Positions 12,078 to 23,738 of a DNA stretch of 64,000 bases are shown in pieces. Origin of the DNA: Hydractinia symbiolongicarpus (taxonomy: Eukaryota; Cnidaria; Hydrozoa; Anthoathecata; Hydractiniidae); NCBI RefSeq assembly GCF_029227915.1, contig NC_079876.1:24640328-24704327 (forward strand). The letters are read 5' to 3'. The position numbers and the translations under genes are program-made. Within the stretch, counting starts at the first letter, position 1. Every line of letters starts with the position of its first letter. The notes under the pieces are model-generated. The model did no database searches. It saw only the letters and a list, made by a program, of their open reading frames with translations, and had not been told where the DNA came from.

Positions 12078-12695
12078 GTAACCCTATTATACCTGTTTTT
12101 TTCTGGCATTATAAATCTGTAAAAGGTGAAGGGGTACAGTACACCTTATGATTGTCTTAATGCAAACTTATTCAAGGCAGAAGATTGGTTTAATGACGTC
12201 ACAGGGATCGGGAAACGACGTCATCCAATATACCTTAACATGCTAATTGTCACTGATGCTTCAACTTTGATTATTGCGAGACTTGTAAACAGTTTACTTA
12301 AAAAATGTTGGATATAAGGAAAAAAATTTTAACGACGTCATCAGGACCAAAACGACGTCACATCTGCAGAAATGTTTGCTAATTTAATGATTTATACAAA
12401 AAGACGTCAATGTCATTAAAGTTAAGACATATGCATTGCATTAAAAATGGTCAAGGTAAGGGAAAATATAATGACGTCATTGGGATCAGAATTGACGTCA
12501 TTCCTGCTGGATACATATCTCTTTCAAATTTGGCTACAACACTCTTGAATTAATGACAGCAAAAAATTCACTACGTCCCAAGAATGCAATAGCTCCTCTA
12601 AGTTTAAAATTTTTCATCACAAGCCCCGATAGAAGTTAGAAATCACGCGCCCAACAAACGTTATGCCTGCCACAGTCAGGTATAATAGGGTTTAC
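12078..12695. mobile_element. TIR element carrying seven GACGTCA motifs
   Basis: Left end GTAACCCTATTATACCTG (12078-12095) and right end CAGGTATAATAGGGTTTAC (12677-12695) are inverted repeats of 18-19 bp differing by one extra A. The 618-bp element has no transposase frame. It contains GACGTCA seven times between about 12195 and 12505, mostly in pairs flanking a GGGATC/GGACC-like spacer; several are full TGACGTCA palindromes, the core of CREB/ATF sites. Non-autonomous, MITE-like. Confidence 0.7.
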
Positions 12696-12797
12696 ACCAC
12701 ACGCAATTCTTTACAATTCCCATCTGGATGTAGAGATCGTCATATATTAAATATCGTACTGATAAAACGTGCTATAGACAAAAAAATTCTATATCCA

Positions 12798-13200
12798 TCT
12801 CTTTAATAATAGTCTGTTTGTGCGCGAGAAAAAAGTTTTGTTTCGAAAACACAAATTTGAAAACAATGCTATAGATAAAGGACGGGTGAAACCGATTAGT
12901 CTCTTTAATAATAACCGTACTGTCTGTCTGTCTGTGCACGAGAAAAAAGTCATGTTGCGGAAACACGAAATGCGATATATGAAGGTCGACGAATACTCAC
13001 TAGTCTATATTATAATTCCTGTATACGTCTGTTTGTTCGTCAAGCAAAATGGTACCGCAAGTAGCGAGACGCACTCAATGCGGTATAAAAAGGACGTGCA
13101 AAATCGTGGATTTTTCCACGTGGCACTGACTGGGACCTCTAAAAACTATAAACGTAAAAATTAGCAAAAAAAGACTCTTATAATAAAATGGATACTGTGC
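12798..13200 (+). mobile_element. Tandem mini-Helitrons (three units and a partial fourth)
   Basis: Units start with TCTCTTTAATAATAG or TCTATATTATAAT, followed by a GTCTGTCTGTCTGT tract, a cGAGAAAAAAGT or cAAAATGGTA box and GCGGTATAAAAAGGAC, and end in a hairpin followed by a CTAG-like terminus. Units are about 12798-12899, 12900-13003 and 13004-13173, with a fourth start at 13174. The 13000-13003 CTAG is directly followed by the next unit's TC. The third unit's hairpin is GTGGATTTTTCCAC. No coding capacity. Confidence 0.7.
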
Positions 13201-13239
13201 CGGTATGTCTGTCTGTAACAGGCAAAGTCGATTATATTT

Positions 13240-14130
13240 TTACAATTTTCTTTAAAAGCGTTTGCAAAACATCCCCTATAAAAATGTTCTGTATTTTATA
13301 AAAGTTCTGTTTACGATTTTAATTGGCTGGGACAAATTATGTGATAAAACAACATGATTTCATTAGTTCGGGTTAAATACGGTTAATTAATGTTTTTATT
13401 ATTGTTGTCTATTTCGTTTCAAAGTTTTCATTGATTTTTTAATTGTCTTTTATATAAAACAACAGATCATTTTGTGATAGAAGCATACAATAAATTTTAA
13501 AATTTTTTAAAGTTTTAAATGGTTATTTGAGATTGACAACAAATTATTTTTTGATATGAAATGTACATTAACGGATTCGTCCAGGTGCTTTCGTCAAAAA
13601 AGTTTTTTCTAGCCTTTATAATGAAATTATCAACAAATGTTTTTTTGTGATCAGAAGCACAATAAATTTAGTAAAAAATGTTAAGAAAGTTAAAAAAAAA
13701 TCAAGTGGTTTATTCCGAGTGTTTAAATAACCAGCTTAGAATATTCCGAAGACCAAAAGGCGGTTTTTGTTTGTTATGGCTATTTTTAGCTTTTACAATT
13801 TAGATTTTTTTTACACAGCAGCCATTTTTAACTTAAACGTTGTTCTTCCTTTCACGCCAATTACGATCTGTTATCATGTTATCGATTGCTTTCTCGAACG
13901 AAACATTTTTAAGCTTGTTAATAAAAAGCAAAACATTAATTGGAAGGACAACACGAATACGTTTTTAAAGGAGTCTAATATCACTCATCCAATGATTAAA
14001 CAGAGAAAATTTTGTGCAAATGCCTGCTTTGATAATGTCTTACCTTCGTGTTGTTACCTTTGGGGAATCATTTCTTCCCTAATTTTATTTTTTTGTGCCA
14101 TGTGAAATTGTAATTTTGTTATAAAATGAA
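13240..14130. repeat. Diverged repeats, including the second copy of the 11.7-kb repeat
   Basis: From 13440 to 13690 a phrase of the form CAACA-ATxxTTTTTTGTGAT-AGAAGCA-AATAAATTT recurs in diverged tandem copies. From about 13700 to 14130 the sequence matches 11680-12010. The 112-codon frame at 13767-14105 lies within this repeat and is best read as repeat sequence rather than a gene. Confidence 0.45.
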
Positions 14131-14284
14131 CAAGGGTCGTCTTTTCACGAAGTTTGATCTACACTAAAACCACAATTTAACACATACTCGGGATATGAAT
14201 ACTACAATCTTGGACAACTTTTTGATATGGAGGCACTTAGCACATTATATTATATTGTGATTTCTTAATAAAAAGAGTTTGTTG

Positions 14285-15760
14285 TCATCGTACGTATATT
14301 ATCCAATCTCCATACGTCACCGTATTTGATTTTTCCACACACTCGTCACACACATTTATGTTGTTGAAACCAATGAACCAATGTAGGTTTTTAAATGCAA
14401 TATGAATGGGATATTTATACAAATGATTAGACCGGTCCCCCGTGTAACCATAGTAGCCACCCCCTGCATTATTACCATTGTTTCCCCACTCACTGCAACG
14501 TCGTGATAAATGCGATGTGTCATCTGGATACATTTGGAAAGAGTTGCAAACAGTATATTGTGTTGATGTTGAACCTTTCATCCAAACAAATGCATTAACC
14601 ATTTCAGAGGTATACAAAGATCTTGTATGCAAAGTGCGACCTGGCTTATCTGTGTAACAGTAGAATCTAATCTGTTTTAGTCCAATATACGTAAATACGT
14701 TAGAAAAGCCAATATTGCTAGATAAATATTTCGTGAAGCCAGATGTTGCGACATCGTTTAATATGTCAGTTTGATTGTTGCTTATATCACCATGCACTCC
14801 ATTGCGAACAGTGTAATTAGCAATCACAACCCAGCCACCTGGTAAAAGGAAACATGTGCGGTACAACCATGAAAAGCAAAAATATAATATTTCTTTTTTT
14901 AAATCATTCCCGGCGGAGCAATTTTGGAGGGGCTAAATTATTCAGTAATATAGGAGGCCTGACCATGGCTGGGGCAGGCAGGCAGGCGAAGAAAATTTAT
15001 AAACTTTCGGCCCCTAGATTGGCTAATACAAACTTCAAATTCCGAAATAATGCACTCGAAAGCCCTCACAAAATGCATGAGATTATATATAGAAATATAT
15101 AAACGGTATATTTTATGTAAGATGTATTTTTAAAATTAGCAATAGTAACATCGAAGCAAAATAAAGATAATGCAGAGCTTTAGTATATGATAACTACCAT
15201 TCCTTCTTTTTAAATTTTTCCGCTTTCTGTAGTCGTCCGATTGAACAAATGCGTTGGCAATTTTGATCAGGTCTAGTTTGTCAGACCCATCTTTTGGAAA
15301 TTGAGAATCGATATAGAGTTAAAACGAACTCGAAGTATGGTTGATCTCATGCAGGGCATATATATTAAAGCACATGATAACCTTATAAAACAAACATCAC
15401 TTCTTGACAAAAAAGTGGGGCCGCCCCTCCCCCCAGTCCTTTGGCCCCGCCGGTCTTGGAAATACACATTGTTGATAATTTGTGCTATAATATTCCCTGA
15501 AAATTTATAAGCTGACGCTAGACAAAAAAAGTAGAATTTTTAGCAGGTGCGATCGAAGATAAAATTTAAGAAGATACATCTGAAATTGAACAAAGAAACA
15601 AACAATAACACACCATTATCTGTCTCCATATCGCAGTAAACTTTCGATGTAGTCAACTTATCTACGACTCCATAAATGTAGAAGAAGCCATTTTGCACTT
15701 GTGGACAGTATTTCTTGATTTCTATACATGTCCTAAGTGCCAAAATTTGTGATTGACCAG
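14285..15760 (-). CDS. Fibrinogen-like (USOMP5-type) secreted protein, C-terminal exons
   Basis: Two exons, 15760-15614 and 14838-14285, join in phase 1. The donor AATG|GTGTG and acceptor TTTTACCAG|GTGGC rebuild the codons D-N-G-G-W-V-V. The first exon carries the opening of a fibrinogen-like fold: CIEIKKYCPQVQNGFFYIYG, then VYCDMETDNG. The second runs 183 residues to a natural stop and includes FTYIGLKQIRFYCY, CSEWGNN...GGGYYGYTGD and the closing GDWIIYVR. That ending, and the IGLK-RFYCY block, match a cnidarian fibrinogen-like group that includes coral uncharacterised skeletal organic matrix protein 5. Proteins of this class are secreted; ligand and role are unknown. The intron (14839-15613) contains a CCGGCGG-ended element. 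Upstream exons are uncertain: either a 28-nt exon at 15998-15971 in phase 0-1, or the phase 1-1 exon at 22781-22527, joins here. The signal-peptide exon was not found. Confidence 0.75.
14908..15457. mobile_element. CCGGCGG-ended non-autonomous DNA element, copy B
   Basis: Left end TCCCGGCGGAGCAATTT, right end GGCCCCGCCGGTCTT. About 550 bp, in opposite orientation to copy A at 8174-8739 and sharing its terminal 150 bp and some interior. It sits inside the intron between the last two exons of the fibrinogen-like gene. Two short frames inside it (15301-15510 plus, 15273-15467 minus) are element sequence, not genes. Confidence 0.65.
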
Positions 15761-15970
15761 CTAAAAGGTGTGATTTTAATGTATAGGAGTTCCATAAGAA
15801 CATTTTCTTTTGCTATTGAAAATCTGTAAGACATTTAGATTAAATTATGACATTCAACGGCAAATATAATTTTTGTCTCCTAATGATTTTTAACAGGAGG
15901 GCACCAACGATAATTACGACGGATTAAGGAACAGAAACATATATATAAAACAATACAATATTTTATTTAC

Positions 15971-15998
15971 CGAATTGGTTACATTTGTCGTCTGGAAT
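15971..15998 (-). CDS. Candidate 28-nt micro-exon of the fibrinogen-like gene
   Basis: Minus strand: a run of ten T then AAG precedes it, and GTAAATAA follows, giving strong acceptor and donor signals. It would encode IPDDKCNQF plus one base, and the phase (0 in, 1 out) joins correctly to the next exon at 15760. A 28-nt exon is small, and a direct splice from 22527 to 15760 is equally allowed by phase, so this remains a candidate. Confidence 0.35.
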
Positions 15999-16033
15999 CT
16001 TAAAAAAAAAAGAATAAATCATAACAACTATGT

Positions 16034-18250
16034 AAACGACGTTAAAAAACAATTTACGCGGTTTTATTGACAGTACAGCTCAAACGACGTTAAGAAACAA
16101 TTTACGCGGTTTTATTAACAGTACAGCTCAAACGACGTTAAGAAACAGTTTACGGGGTTTTATTAACAGTACAGCTAAAACGACGTTAAGAAACAGTTTA
16201 CGGGGTTTTATTAACAGTACAGCTCAAGCGACGTTAAGAAACAATTTACGGGGTTTTATTAACAGTACAGCTCAAACGACGTTAAGAAACAATTTACGCG
16301 GTTTTATTAACAGTACAGCTCAAACGACGTTAAGAAACAATTTACGTGGTTTTATTAACAGTACAGCTAAAACGACGTTAAGAAACAGTTTACGGGGTTT
16401 TATTAACAGTACAGCTCAAACGACGTTAAAAACAGTTTACGCGGTTTTATTAACAGTACAGCTCAAACGACGTTAAGAAACAATTTACGCGGTTTTATTA
16501 ACAGTACAGCTCAGACGACGTTAAGAAACAATTTACGTGGTTTTATTAACAGTACAGCTAAAACGACGTTAAGAAACAGTTTACGGGGTTTTATTAACAG
16601 TACAGCTCAAACGACGTTAAGAAACAGTTTACGGGGTTTTATTAACAGTACAGCTCAAACGACGTTAAAAACAGTTTACGCGGTTTTATTAACAGTACAG
16701 CTCAAACGACGTTAAGAAACAGTTTACGGGGTTTTATTAACAGTACAGCTCAAACGACGTTAAGAAACAATTTACGCAGTTTTATTAACAGTACAGCTCA
16801 AGCGACGTTAAGAAACAATTTACGCGGTTTTATTAACAGTACAGCTCAAACGACGTTAAGAAACAGTTTACGGGGTTTTATTAACAGTACAGCTCAAACG
16901 ACGTTAAGAAACAATTTACGCGGTTTTATTAACAGTACAGCTCAAACGACGTTAAGAAACAATTTACGTGGTTTTATTAACAGTACAGATCAAGCGACGT
17001 TAAGAAACAATTTACGTGGTTTTATTAACAGTACAGCTCAAACGACGTTAAGAAACAGTTTACGGGGTTTTATTAACAGTACAGCTCAAGCGACGTTAAG
17101 AAACAATTTACGGGGTTTTATTAACAGTACAGCTCAAACGACGTTAAGAAACAATTTACGCGGTTTTATTAACAGTACAGCTCAAACGACGTTAAGAAAC
17201 AATTTACGTGGTTTTATTAACAGTACAGCTAAAACGACGTTAAGAAACAGTTTACGGGGTTTTATTAACAGTACAGCTCAAACGACGTTAAAAACAGTTT
17301 ACGCGGTTTTATTAACAGTACAGCTCAAACGACGTTAAGAAACAATTTACGCGGTTTTATTAACAGTACAGCTCAAACGACGTTAAGAAACAATTTACGT
17401 GGTTTTATTAACAGTACAGCTAAAACGACGTTAAGAAACAGTTTACGGGGTTTTATTAACAGTACAGCTCAAACGACGTTAAGAAACAGTTTACGGGGTT
17501 TTATTAACAGTACAGCTCAAACGACGTTAAAAACAGTTTACGCGGTTTTATTAACAGTACAGCTCAAACGACGTTAAGAAACAGTTTACGGGGTTTTATT
17601 AACAGTACAGCTCAAACGACGTTAAGAAACAATTTACGCGGTTTTATTAACAGTACAACTCAAGCGACGTTAAGAAACAATTTACGCGGTTTTATTAACA
17701 GTACAGCTCAAACGACGTTAAGAAACAGTTTACGGGGTTTTATTAACAGTACAGCTCAAACGACGTTAAGAAACAATTTACGCGGTTTTATTAACAGTAC
17801 AGCTCAAACGACGTTAAGAAACAATTTACGTGGTTTTATTAACAGTACAGATCAAGCGACGTTAAGAAACAATTTACGTGGTTTTATTAACAGTACAGCT
17901 CAAACGACGTTAAGAAACAGTTTACGGGGTTTTATTAACAGTACAGCTCAAACGACGTTAAGAAACAATTTACGTGGTTTTATTAACAGTACAGATCAAA
18001 CGACGTTAGGAAACAATTTACGCGGTTTTATTAACAGTACAGCTAAAACGACGTTAAGAAACAGTTTACGGGGTTTTATCGACAGTACAGCTCAAACGAC
18101 GTTAAGAAACAATTTACGCGGTTTTATTAACAGTACAGCTCAAACGACGTTAAGAAACAATTTACGCGGTTTTATTAACAATACAGCTCAAGCGAAGTTA
18201 AGAAATATTTTACACGGTTTTATCAACAGTACAGCTCAGGTCACGTTAAG
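16034..18250. repeat. 48-bp satellite array, about 46 units, with an 862-bp higher-order repeat
   Basis: The unit begins ACGACGTTAAGAAACAATTT and ends AACAGTACAGCTCAA; 48 bp. Units differ at a few sites (CAATTT or CAGTTT; ACGCGG, ACGGGG or ACGTGG; CTCAAACG, CTAAAACG, CTCAAGCG or GATCAAGCG). Four units lack one base (GACGTTAAAAACAG at 16422, 16661, 17284 and 17523). The pairs 16422/17284 and 16661/17523 are both 862 bp apart, equal to 18 units minus two bases, and the order of variants repeats with the same period, so a block of about 18 units was duplicated. The last units (after 18180) are more diverged. The plus strand has one frame without stops, TTLRNNLRGFINSTAQ per unit, but single-base deletions break it. 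Confidence 0.95.
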
Positions 18251-21200
18251 ACTACCTGGTGCCAAATCACATAGTGATGGCCATTTGAAAAATATTTCTA
18301 TCCATTAAAATGTGGTTGACTTAAAAGCCAACCACGCTAGTTTAGCGTGCTAGAGATGCAGATAGAATAAACTTAACAGACAACTGATTGTGATTAGCTA
18401 CACCTTATTCTAAAGAAAAAATCAACCCATAATCTACCATAGAATAAATTCTTGTCTTGACTAGGTAATATACTATATATATAAAACTTGAAAAAGTCAT
18501 AACAAGAAAGTAGCCCAGAGGGAAATAGGCAGAGGAATTTAAAAATTTGAACCAGGCTTTAAGACCATGCAGTGCGAAGTCGTTGTGCACTTAGAATCTC
18601 CCTAAGAATTCGCACACTAATAATGTAATAACATATATTCAAGATAAGCTCCGTTTGAGAGCATATTTCCAAAGATTTTAGCTGAATATAAATTGTGCTT
18701 TAGCAAATGAGTATTTGAAAGGAAACAGAATAAACAAGACGTATGATCAACTAGGTCGTAAAACACAGACGTTGACAGTCATAATCATTTTTTAAGCAGG
18801 CAAAGAGGGCGTTTAATATTTACAACTCGTACTACTGCGCTTCCGTAACTTTCAAACTGCTTATAAATATCATGCTGATACTTTAGGACTGAGAGTCTGC
18901 AGGTATGTAATCTGGCTCAATAGTTTTACCACCATTATTATATTTAGCTAAGAGGTAACGTTCCCGCTTGGGAGGTTAATGGTTCTGAGATCGAAATCGA
19001 TGACATATTTTTATTTGGACCTTTCTTTACAAGCAGCTAGTCAAACTCTTCTTACTCTTCACTATTTACAATTAGACAAACCATTTCTTTACGTATCGAA
19101 GGTAAGTGTTGCTCAGTTGAGTTTTATCACAGGGCTAGGCTACGAGATTCCTTTGACCAGCGTGTGCTACTCTTAAACTTAAATTTGTTTTCTTTTACGG
19201 TCCAAGCTATAGAAAAAGCAACAACCAACTAAAACACGCAACTTTTAGTGTGAAAATGTTTTAAATTTGCTGATATGATTTGAATATAAACACTTTTAAT
19301 TACTGCCACAGTGGTCGGGTAGTTGGAAGTAACAATAAATTTTTTCTTCTCTTTCTCTTTTTTCTCATTTTTTTCTCCTTGTTTCAGGAAACAGATGGTT
19401 AAACCCTCATAAAAAATATATTAAAAAATATTTTCAATTTTCCGATAAAAGTCTAACCAAAAAGAAAGACCCATGTGGGGGTGCGCACCTACGTCAAACA
19501 CGGGGGGACTTTAAATCAGTAAAAGATTCCATTGTGGGACAGGTACCTCAGCTCCTTATCAATATCTAGTCTCTACGAACTAGATAAAAAAAATGTGAAG
19601 TACAATATTTAAAGCTTGGTCGGCAATTAGATCTTGATTCGGGGTAATCGGTTATTGTTGTGTTTGTTATTCGTACAAGTTAGATGAAAACAAAAAGGGT
19701 TTTTATACTGTAATAATATAATACTTTCGTTAACACTCGAGGTGAAGTTTCCTATTTAAAAAAAGAAATTTTCGATGTAGAATTTGCAATTCCCCGTAGA
19801 CTATCCATAAAAAAAACATCGACACTCACCGAAAATGTGTAAAGTTGAGTTAAGAACTAAAGGTTAGTTACTATGAATATTGATATAAATCTTTCGACTA
19901 GCTAGCTAACCAAGAATGACATGGGATTCGACGATTTTTATATTGAATGAGTAACCAAAATGGTGAAGAGACGAGTTTGAAAACAAAGAAGGACTTATTT
20001 ATTGTGTATTAAGTATTTCCGATAAAACTGGATATTCTATTATCGTAGCTAGGAAGTTAGCATAGTTAAAGAAGCTTCTAGACAGAGTATTGACGCTGAA
20101 TCTGAGTACTTTAACGGTAAAAATCTGCATTTTTTTTACCGATTAATGTATTGCAGGAGTTAAATATGAAATTATTTCCAGTGCTTTTCGAAATTTTTTT
20201 TTTTTTTATTTCGTCCTTGTTTACATTTTAATTGGCTAAGCCAATCAGAATGCCTGAAAACCTGTATTTTGCAAAACCTTGACGGTAACAATCAAGTTGA
20301 GCAACAAGACAATAATTAAATTCTCTGAATTATAGCATTGAAAATTGCACAGGACCTTCTTCTCACGGTTATTTTTTCAAACATTATAACATACATACCC
20401 AAAGTATGAAGTACTCATCTGAGGTTCGATCAATTATTCCGTAATAAGTTACTAAAATACAAAAAAAAATTCACAGAAATCATACAAAAAGCATTATTTG
20501 ATTTTAAGAATTCCTTTTCAAGATCTTAAAATGGTATCATCTTTGCAAAAGTCGTTGCCTGATTGACAATTGGCCATTCCACTCTGGTAGCTCGAGAAGG
20601 TCGAATGTGTGTTTCAAGTAGTTTAAAATTTCTGGTTTTATCTTAAATAACATTTTTATCACTTTGAGTGCAAATAGAAAAAAAAATGAGAAGGATGAAT
20701 CTAAAAACAAAAAGGAAACATACTACCCAAAAGGAAAGCCTATCACTTGATACTAACTGTCAGGGCGACGTGTGAGTTCGGGTAAAGGGAGTTCATAAAA
20801 ATCCGTTATAAAAGGCAAAACAATGATGTTTTTAAAAAAAGTGCCCGTAAAACTGTCAAACAGAAAGTCAACAGTCCTTACTTGTTCGCGGGAAAAAAGA
20901 GGAACTATTTTTCAACGCTGTCAACATCAAGTGCTTAGATTGGACATTTTGTTTCCAAAAGACAATAACTGTGACAGTTGACTACATCGCAGAATTTGAA
21001 AAAGTCAACTACGCATCAAAGAAATTTGATTTGACCTAGGATTGTTGATTACACAATAGGTGACACAACATTGTAGTAGGGAGAAGGAGGAGGCTACCTT
21101 TTTTATATAGGGATGAACCTGGGCTACATTGTTACATGGGCTGTGATGGTGATTCAAACTACTGGTTGGTGAATGCTTTTCCTCGAGCCTGGAAAAATTG

Positions 21201-22526
21201 TGATAAAGACGGTATTACTAAAGGCATTATAGAAAAAATTATTTCGCCAGCCATAATAAAAACGCGCAAAAACCCTTAGAAACAATAGTACTCAATAAAA
21301 AGATATTATTAACCTGTCGGCCTTATGAAGATCGCATGAAATTAAAAACGAGAGTTTTATTTCGATTATAATAGTGAATGTAAAGTGAAAACTAAATATT
21401 CTTTCCCACCTAACCAATGGTGCAGTCAGTATTCAAAATCGCTGATTTTTTAATGTAGATGTTGTAATTCAATAACATTGCTGCGTTTTTTTTTCTGCAT
21501 GAATTTTATCACTTCAATGATAAAATCCTTTAGAAACGTTCCGTTTATTTTGTTTCCAGTGCGCCGTTATCGTTTCATAGCCATTAGTAAAAGTCGAAAT
21601 TGACATTCTTTCCACACTTAACCCTATTCGGTCTGGGGTATTTCAATCACGTTAGGACCGGGGACTCCATAACCTTTGATAGATATTTTCAAATGGAATC
21701 AAACTTGGCACACTTATAGTACGTCAAATAAGTTAGGTCAAAAAAGAAAACAAAATGGCAGCAATATATTATTGTTTATGCAGTTCTTTTTCTGCGACGT
21801 CATCAGAAATTTAAAATTTGCCTAAAATCCCGCTACTTAAAATTCAAATACTTTAGTTTTAGAACGCTTTTTAACATTCTGTTTAAAGTTTCTGGTAGCC
21901 ACTTAAAAGTTTCTTGGCACATTTTTCGGTTTCTGCATAATTAGCATAAAAATGTGCCAAAATTATCACAACAATCGATTTTTCTAACTTTAGGGAAATT
22001 CCGAAAAAAATCTTGAAAAAAGGGTTACTCACGTGTCCAAACTTTCCAGAATGAATAAATTCCTCTTTATGAAGTAAAGTTGTGTTGTTAGTTTCAAGGA
22101 TGGTCCCAACGAAAGTTATTATATTTTCCCGATTATAAGTATTTTATAGATATTTAAGGGTAGTTTTGCGGGTGTCTAATACACAAGTACAATCACTCAG
22201 TAAATATCATAGCCATGCATTATAGTAAAGATGGGTTATTATAATGAAATCGACAGCATAGAATAGGATTAACAGGGGTTATCAGAGATCCCGGTAGTTA
22301 CGAATGCTTATTATCAATCATAAGTAATAATGTCTTTATGAGACAGACAATTGATTATCTGTTTGTTTACTTTACAAGGCTTCACAGGCAAAACCGTTAA
22401 AGATATATATTGCATTTGATAGTAATTTAGTTACAGAAAAACCACACGGTTGTAATTACTATAGAGAATCAAAGAAGTCAAACAATAACTTCTGAGTTTC
22501 TAATTAAGAAGTATTTAAAACTTTAC
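18251..22526. other. Non-coding stretch, probably intronic
   Basis: No recognisable exon on either strand. About 21640-21910 is a copy of a dispersed repeat (see separate entry). A stem-forming run of AGTCAAC/GTTGAC words lies around 20865-21010. Short frames at 18405-18590 and 18979-19176 have no supporting signals. Confidence 0.5.
21640..21910. repeat. Dispersed repeat, GACGTCATCAG family, copy 1
   Basis: Shares a string of phrases with 51870-52100: GATAGATATTTTCAAATgGAATCAAaCT, GGCACACTTATAGTACGTC and TTTTTCTGcGACGTCATcAGAA followed by TTAAAATTTG. Related, shorter matches are at 31800-31895 and 58495-58560. Non-coding. Confidence 0.6.
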
Positions 22527-22781
22527 CATCGAATGTAACATCACCAAACACAATTTCATTTGATTTTGGAGCAGTTGCCAAATCTGAATAGCTGTAAGAT
22601 TTTGCCATGACTACAGTTGATGCTGTAAAAAGTCGATTCCATGTAACTGGTGATGTGTAGAATAATTTTCTTTCATTGTGTCTTTTCTTGATCAATACAT
22701 TGTGACCATTCATGTCTTTTCCAAAGACAGTATCCGTGATGTTGTCATAAGCAATGATATTTCGTAATTGCGGTGTGTATC
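22527..22781 (-). CDS. Candidate 85-codon phase 1-1 exon of an extracellular protein
   Basis: The acceptor TTTGTATAG|GATACAC and donor GATG|GTAAAGT enclose 255 nt with no stop in one frame. The protein segment includes IIAYDNITDTVFGKDMNGHN, VTWNRLF and EIVFGDVTFDG. The exon is symmetric (phase 1 at both ends), the pattern common for extracellular modules, and can be joined in frame to the fibrinogen-like exon at 15760. I do not recognise the fold. It may belong to the fibrinogen-like gene, whose introns would then be several kilobases long. Confidence 0.5.
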
Positions 22782-23738
22782 CTATACAAAGAAGAAATGG
22801 TGTTGACCTTATTCATGCCAACGTGACTGGAGCGTGGCATATCACCTAAATCAGACCGTTCCCTGCTGTTAGAAGATTTGATATGTTAACTTAATCATGT
22901 TAAGGCGGTGAGTTGTGTCTGTGTTTTTTAAGAGACGAGAAATTTCTTCTATTTTCTTATAGTTTTAAGTCAATGGCGCCTATAAGACAGTCTCTATAAA
23001 ACTATTCCTAATTTTTGTAAATCTGTTTACATTTTAATTGTATTAAAGTTTAAAGCAAACAGTGAACGAAACAATTTCGTTGACTAAAAAGAATTTGTGA
23101 GACTCATATATAATCTTCTACAGTAACCATTATTATTTATCGTCACGGCTTAAAAAGGAGGAACCTATTTCCATGTATAAGTACAAGCACTGCCGAATTT
23201 ACGGGTAATTTAACCAGTTATTTCTTTGTTATCTCTTTTGTTTAAAACGTTTTGATACTTTCCCCTAGCATAAAGTTTATGGTAAAAATGAAATAACTTA
23301 AAAACGTTTCTGTAACCGATTCTTTTGCAGTATTTGCAGGCAGTTTTTTATACTAATTTTCCAAGTTTTCTTTGCTACTATATAGGACTCTCTCAAAGTA
23401 CAGTAACACTAAACACCGGTCAAATCACCTCAGCCAGAGTCCGCCGGCAGTTACCCCTGAGAAACCTGTGATATCACGCGTAGCGTCAACATTAATTATC
23501 ATAAATTATCAACTGCGTCGCAAAAGTCGCGTGACCCATACCACGTATGCGTAAATGTAGTTTGAGTCGTAGAAGACGTGGACAGAAGCCCGAAGACTTT
23601 GACATGCTCCCGATAAAGACTCCGGATGCATGGAACGACTTGGTAAATCGTGATTGGGTTTAACAGTAGCATATACGACATAAGCATGATCGAGCGGTAC
23701 TTTGAAGAGAAAATGGCTGAAGACAAAATGGAAAATAT
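22782..23738. other. Non-coding stretch
   Basis: No exon signal that I can support. Likely intron or flank of the degraded element that follows. The short frames at 23372-23554 and 23499-23726 on opposite strands overlap each other and match nothing I know. Confidence 0.45.

Noticed and set aside
13767-14105. 112-codon plus-strand ORF
   Set aside because: It lies entirely in a dispersed repeat whose other copy (11.7-12.0 kb) does not keep the frame.
16034-18250. CRISPR-like array of 48-bp repeats
   Set aside because: There are no unique spacers; units are contiguous variants of one sequence, and the genome is eukaryotic.
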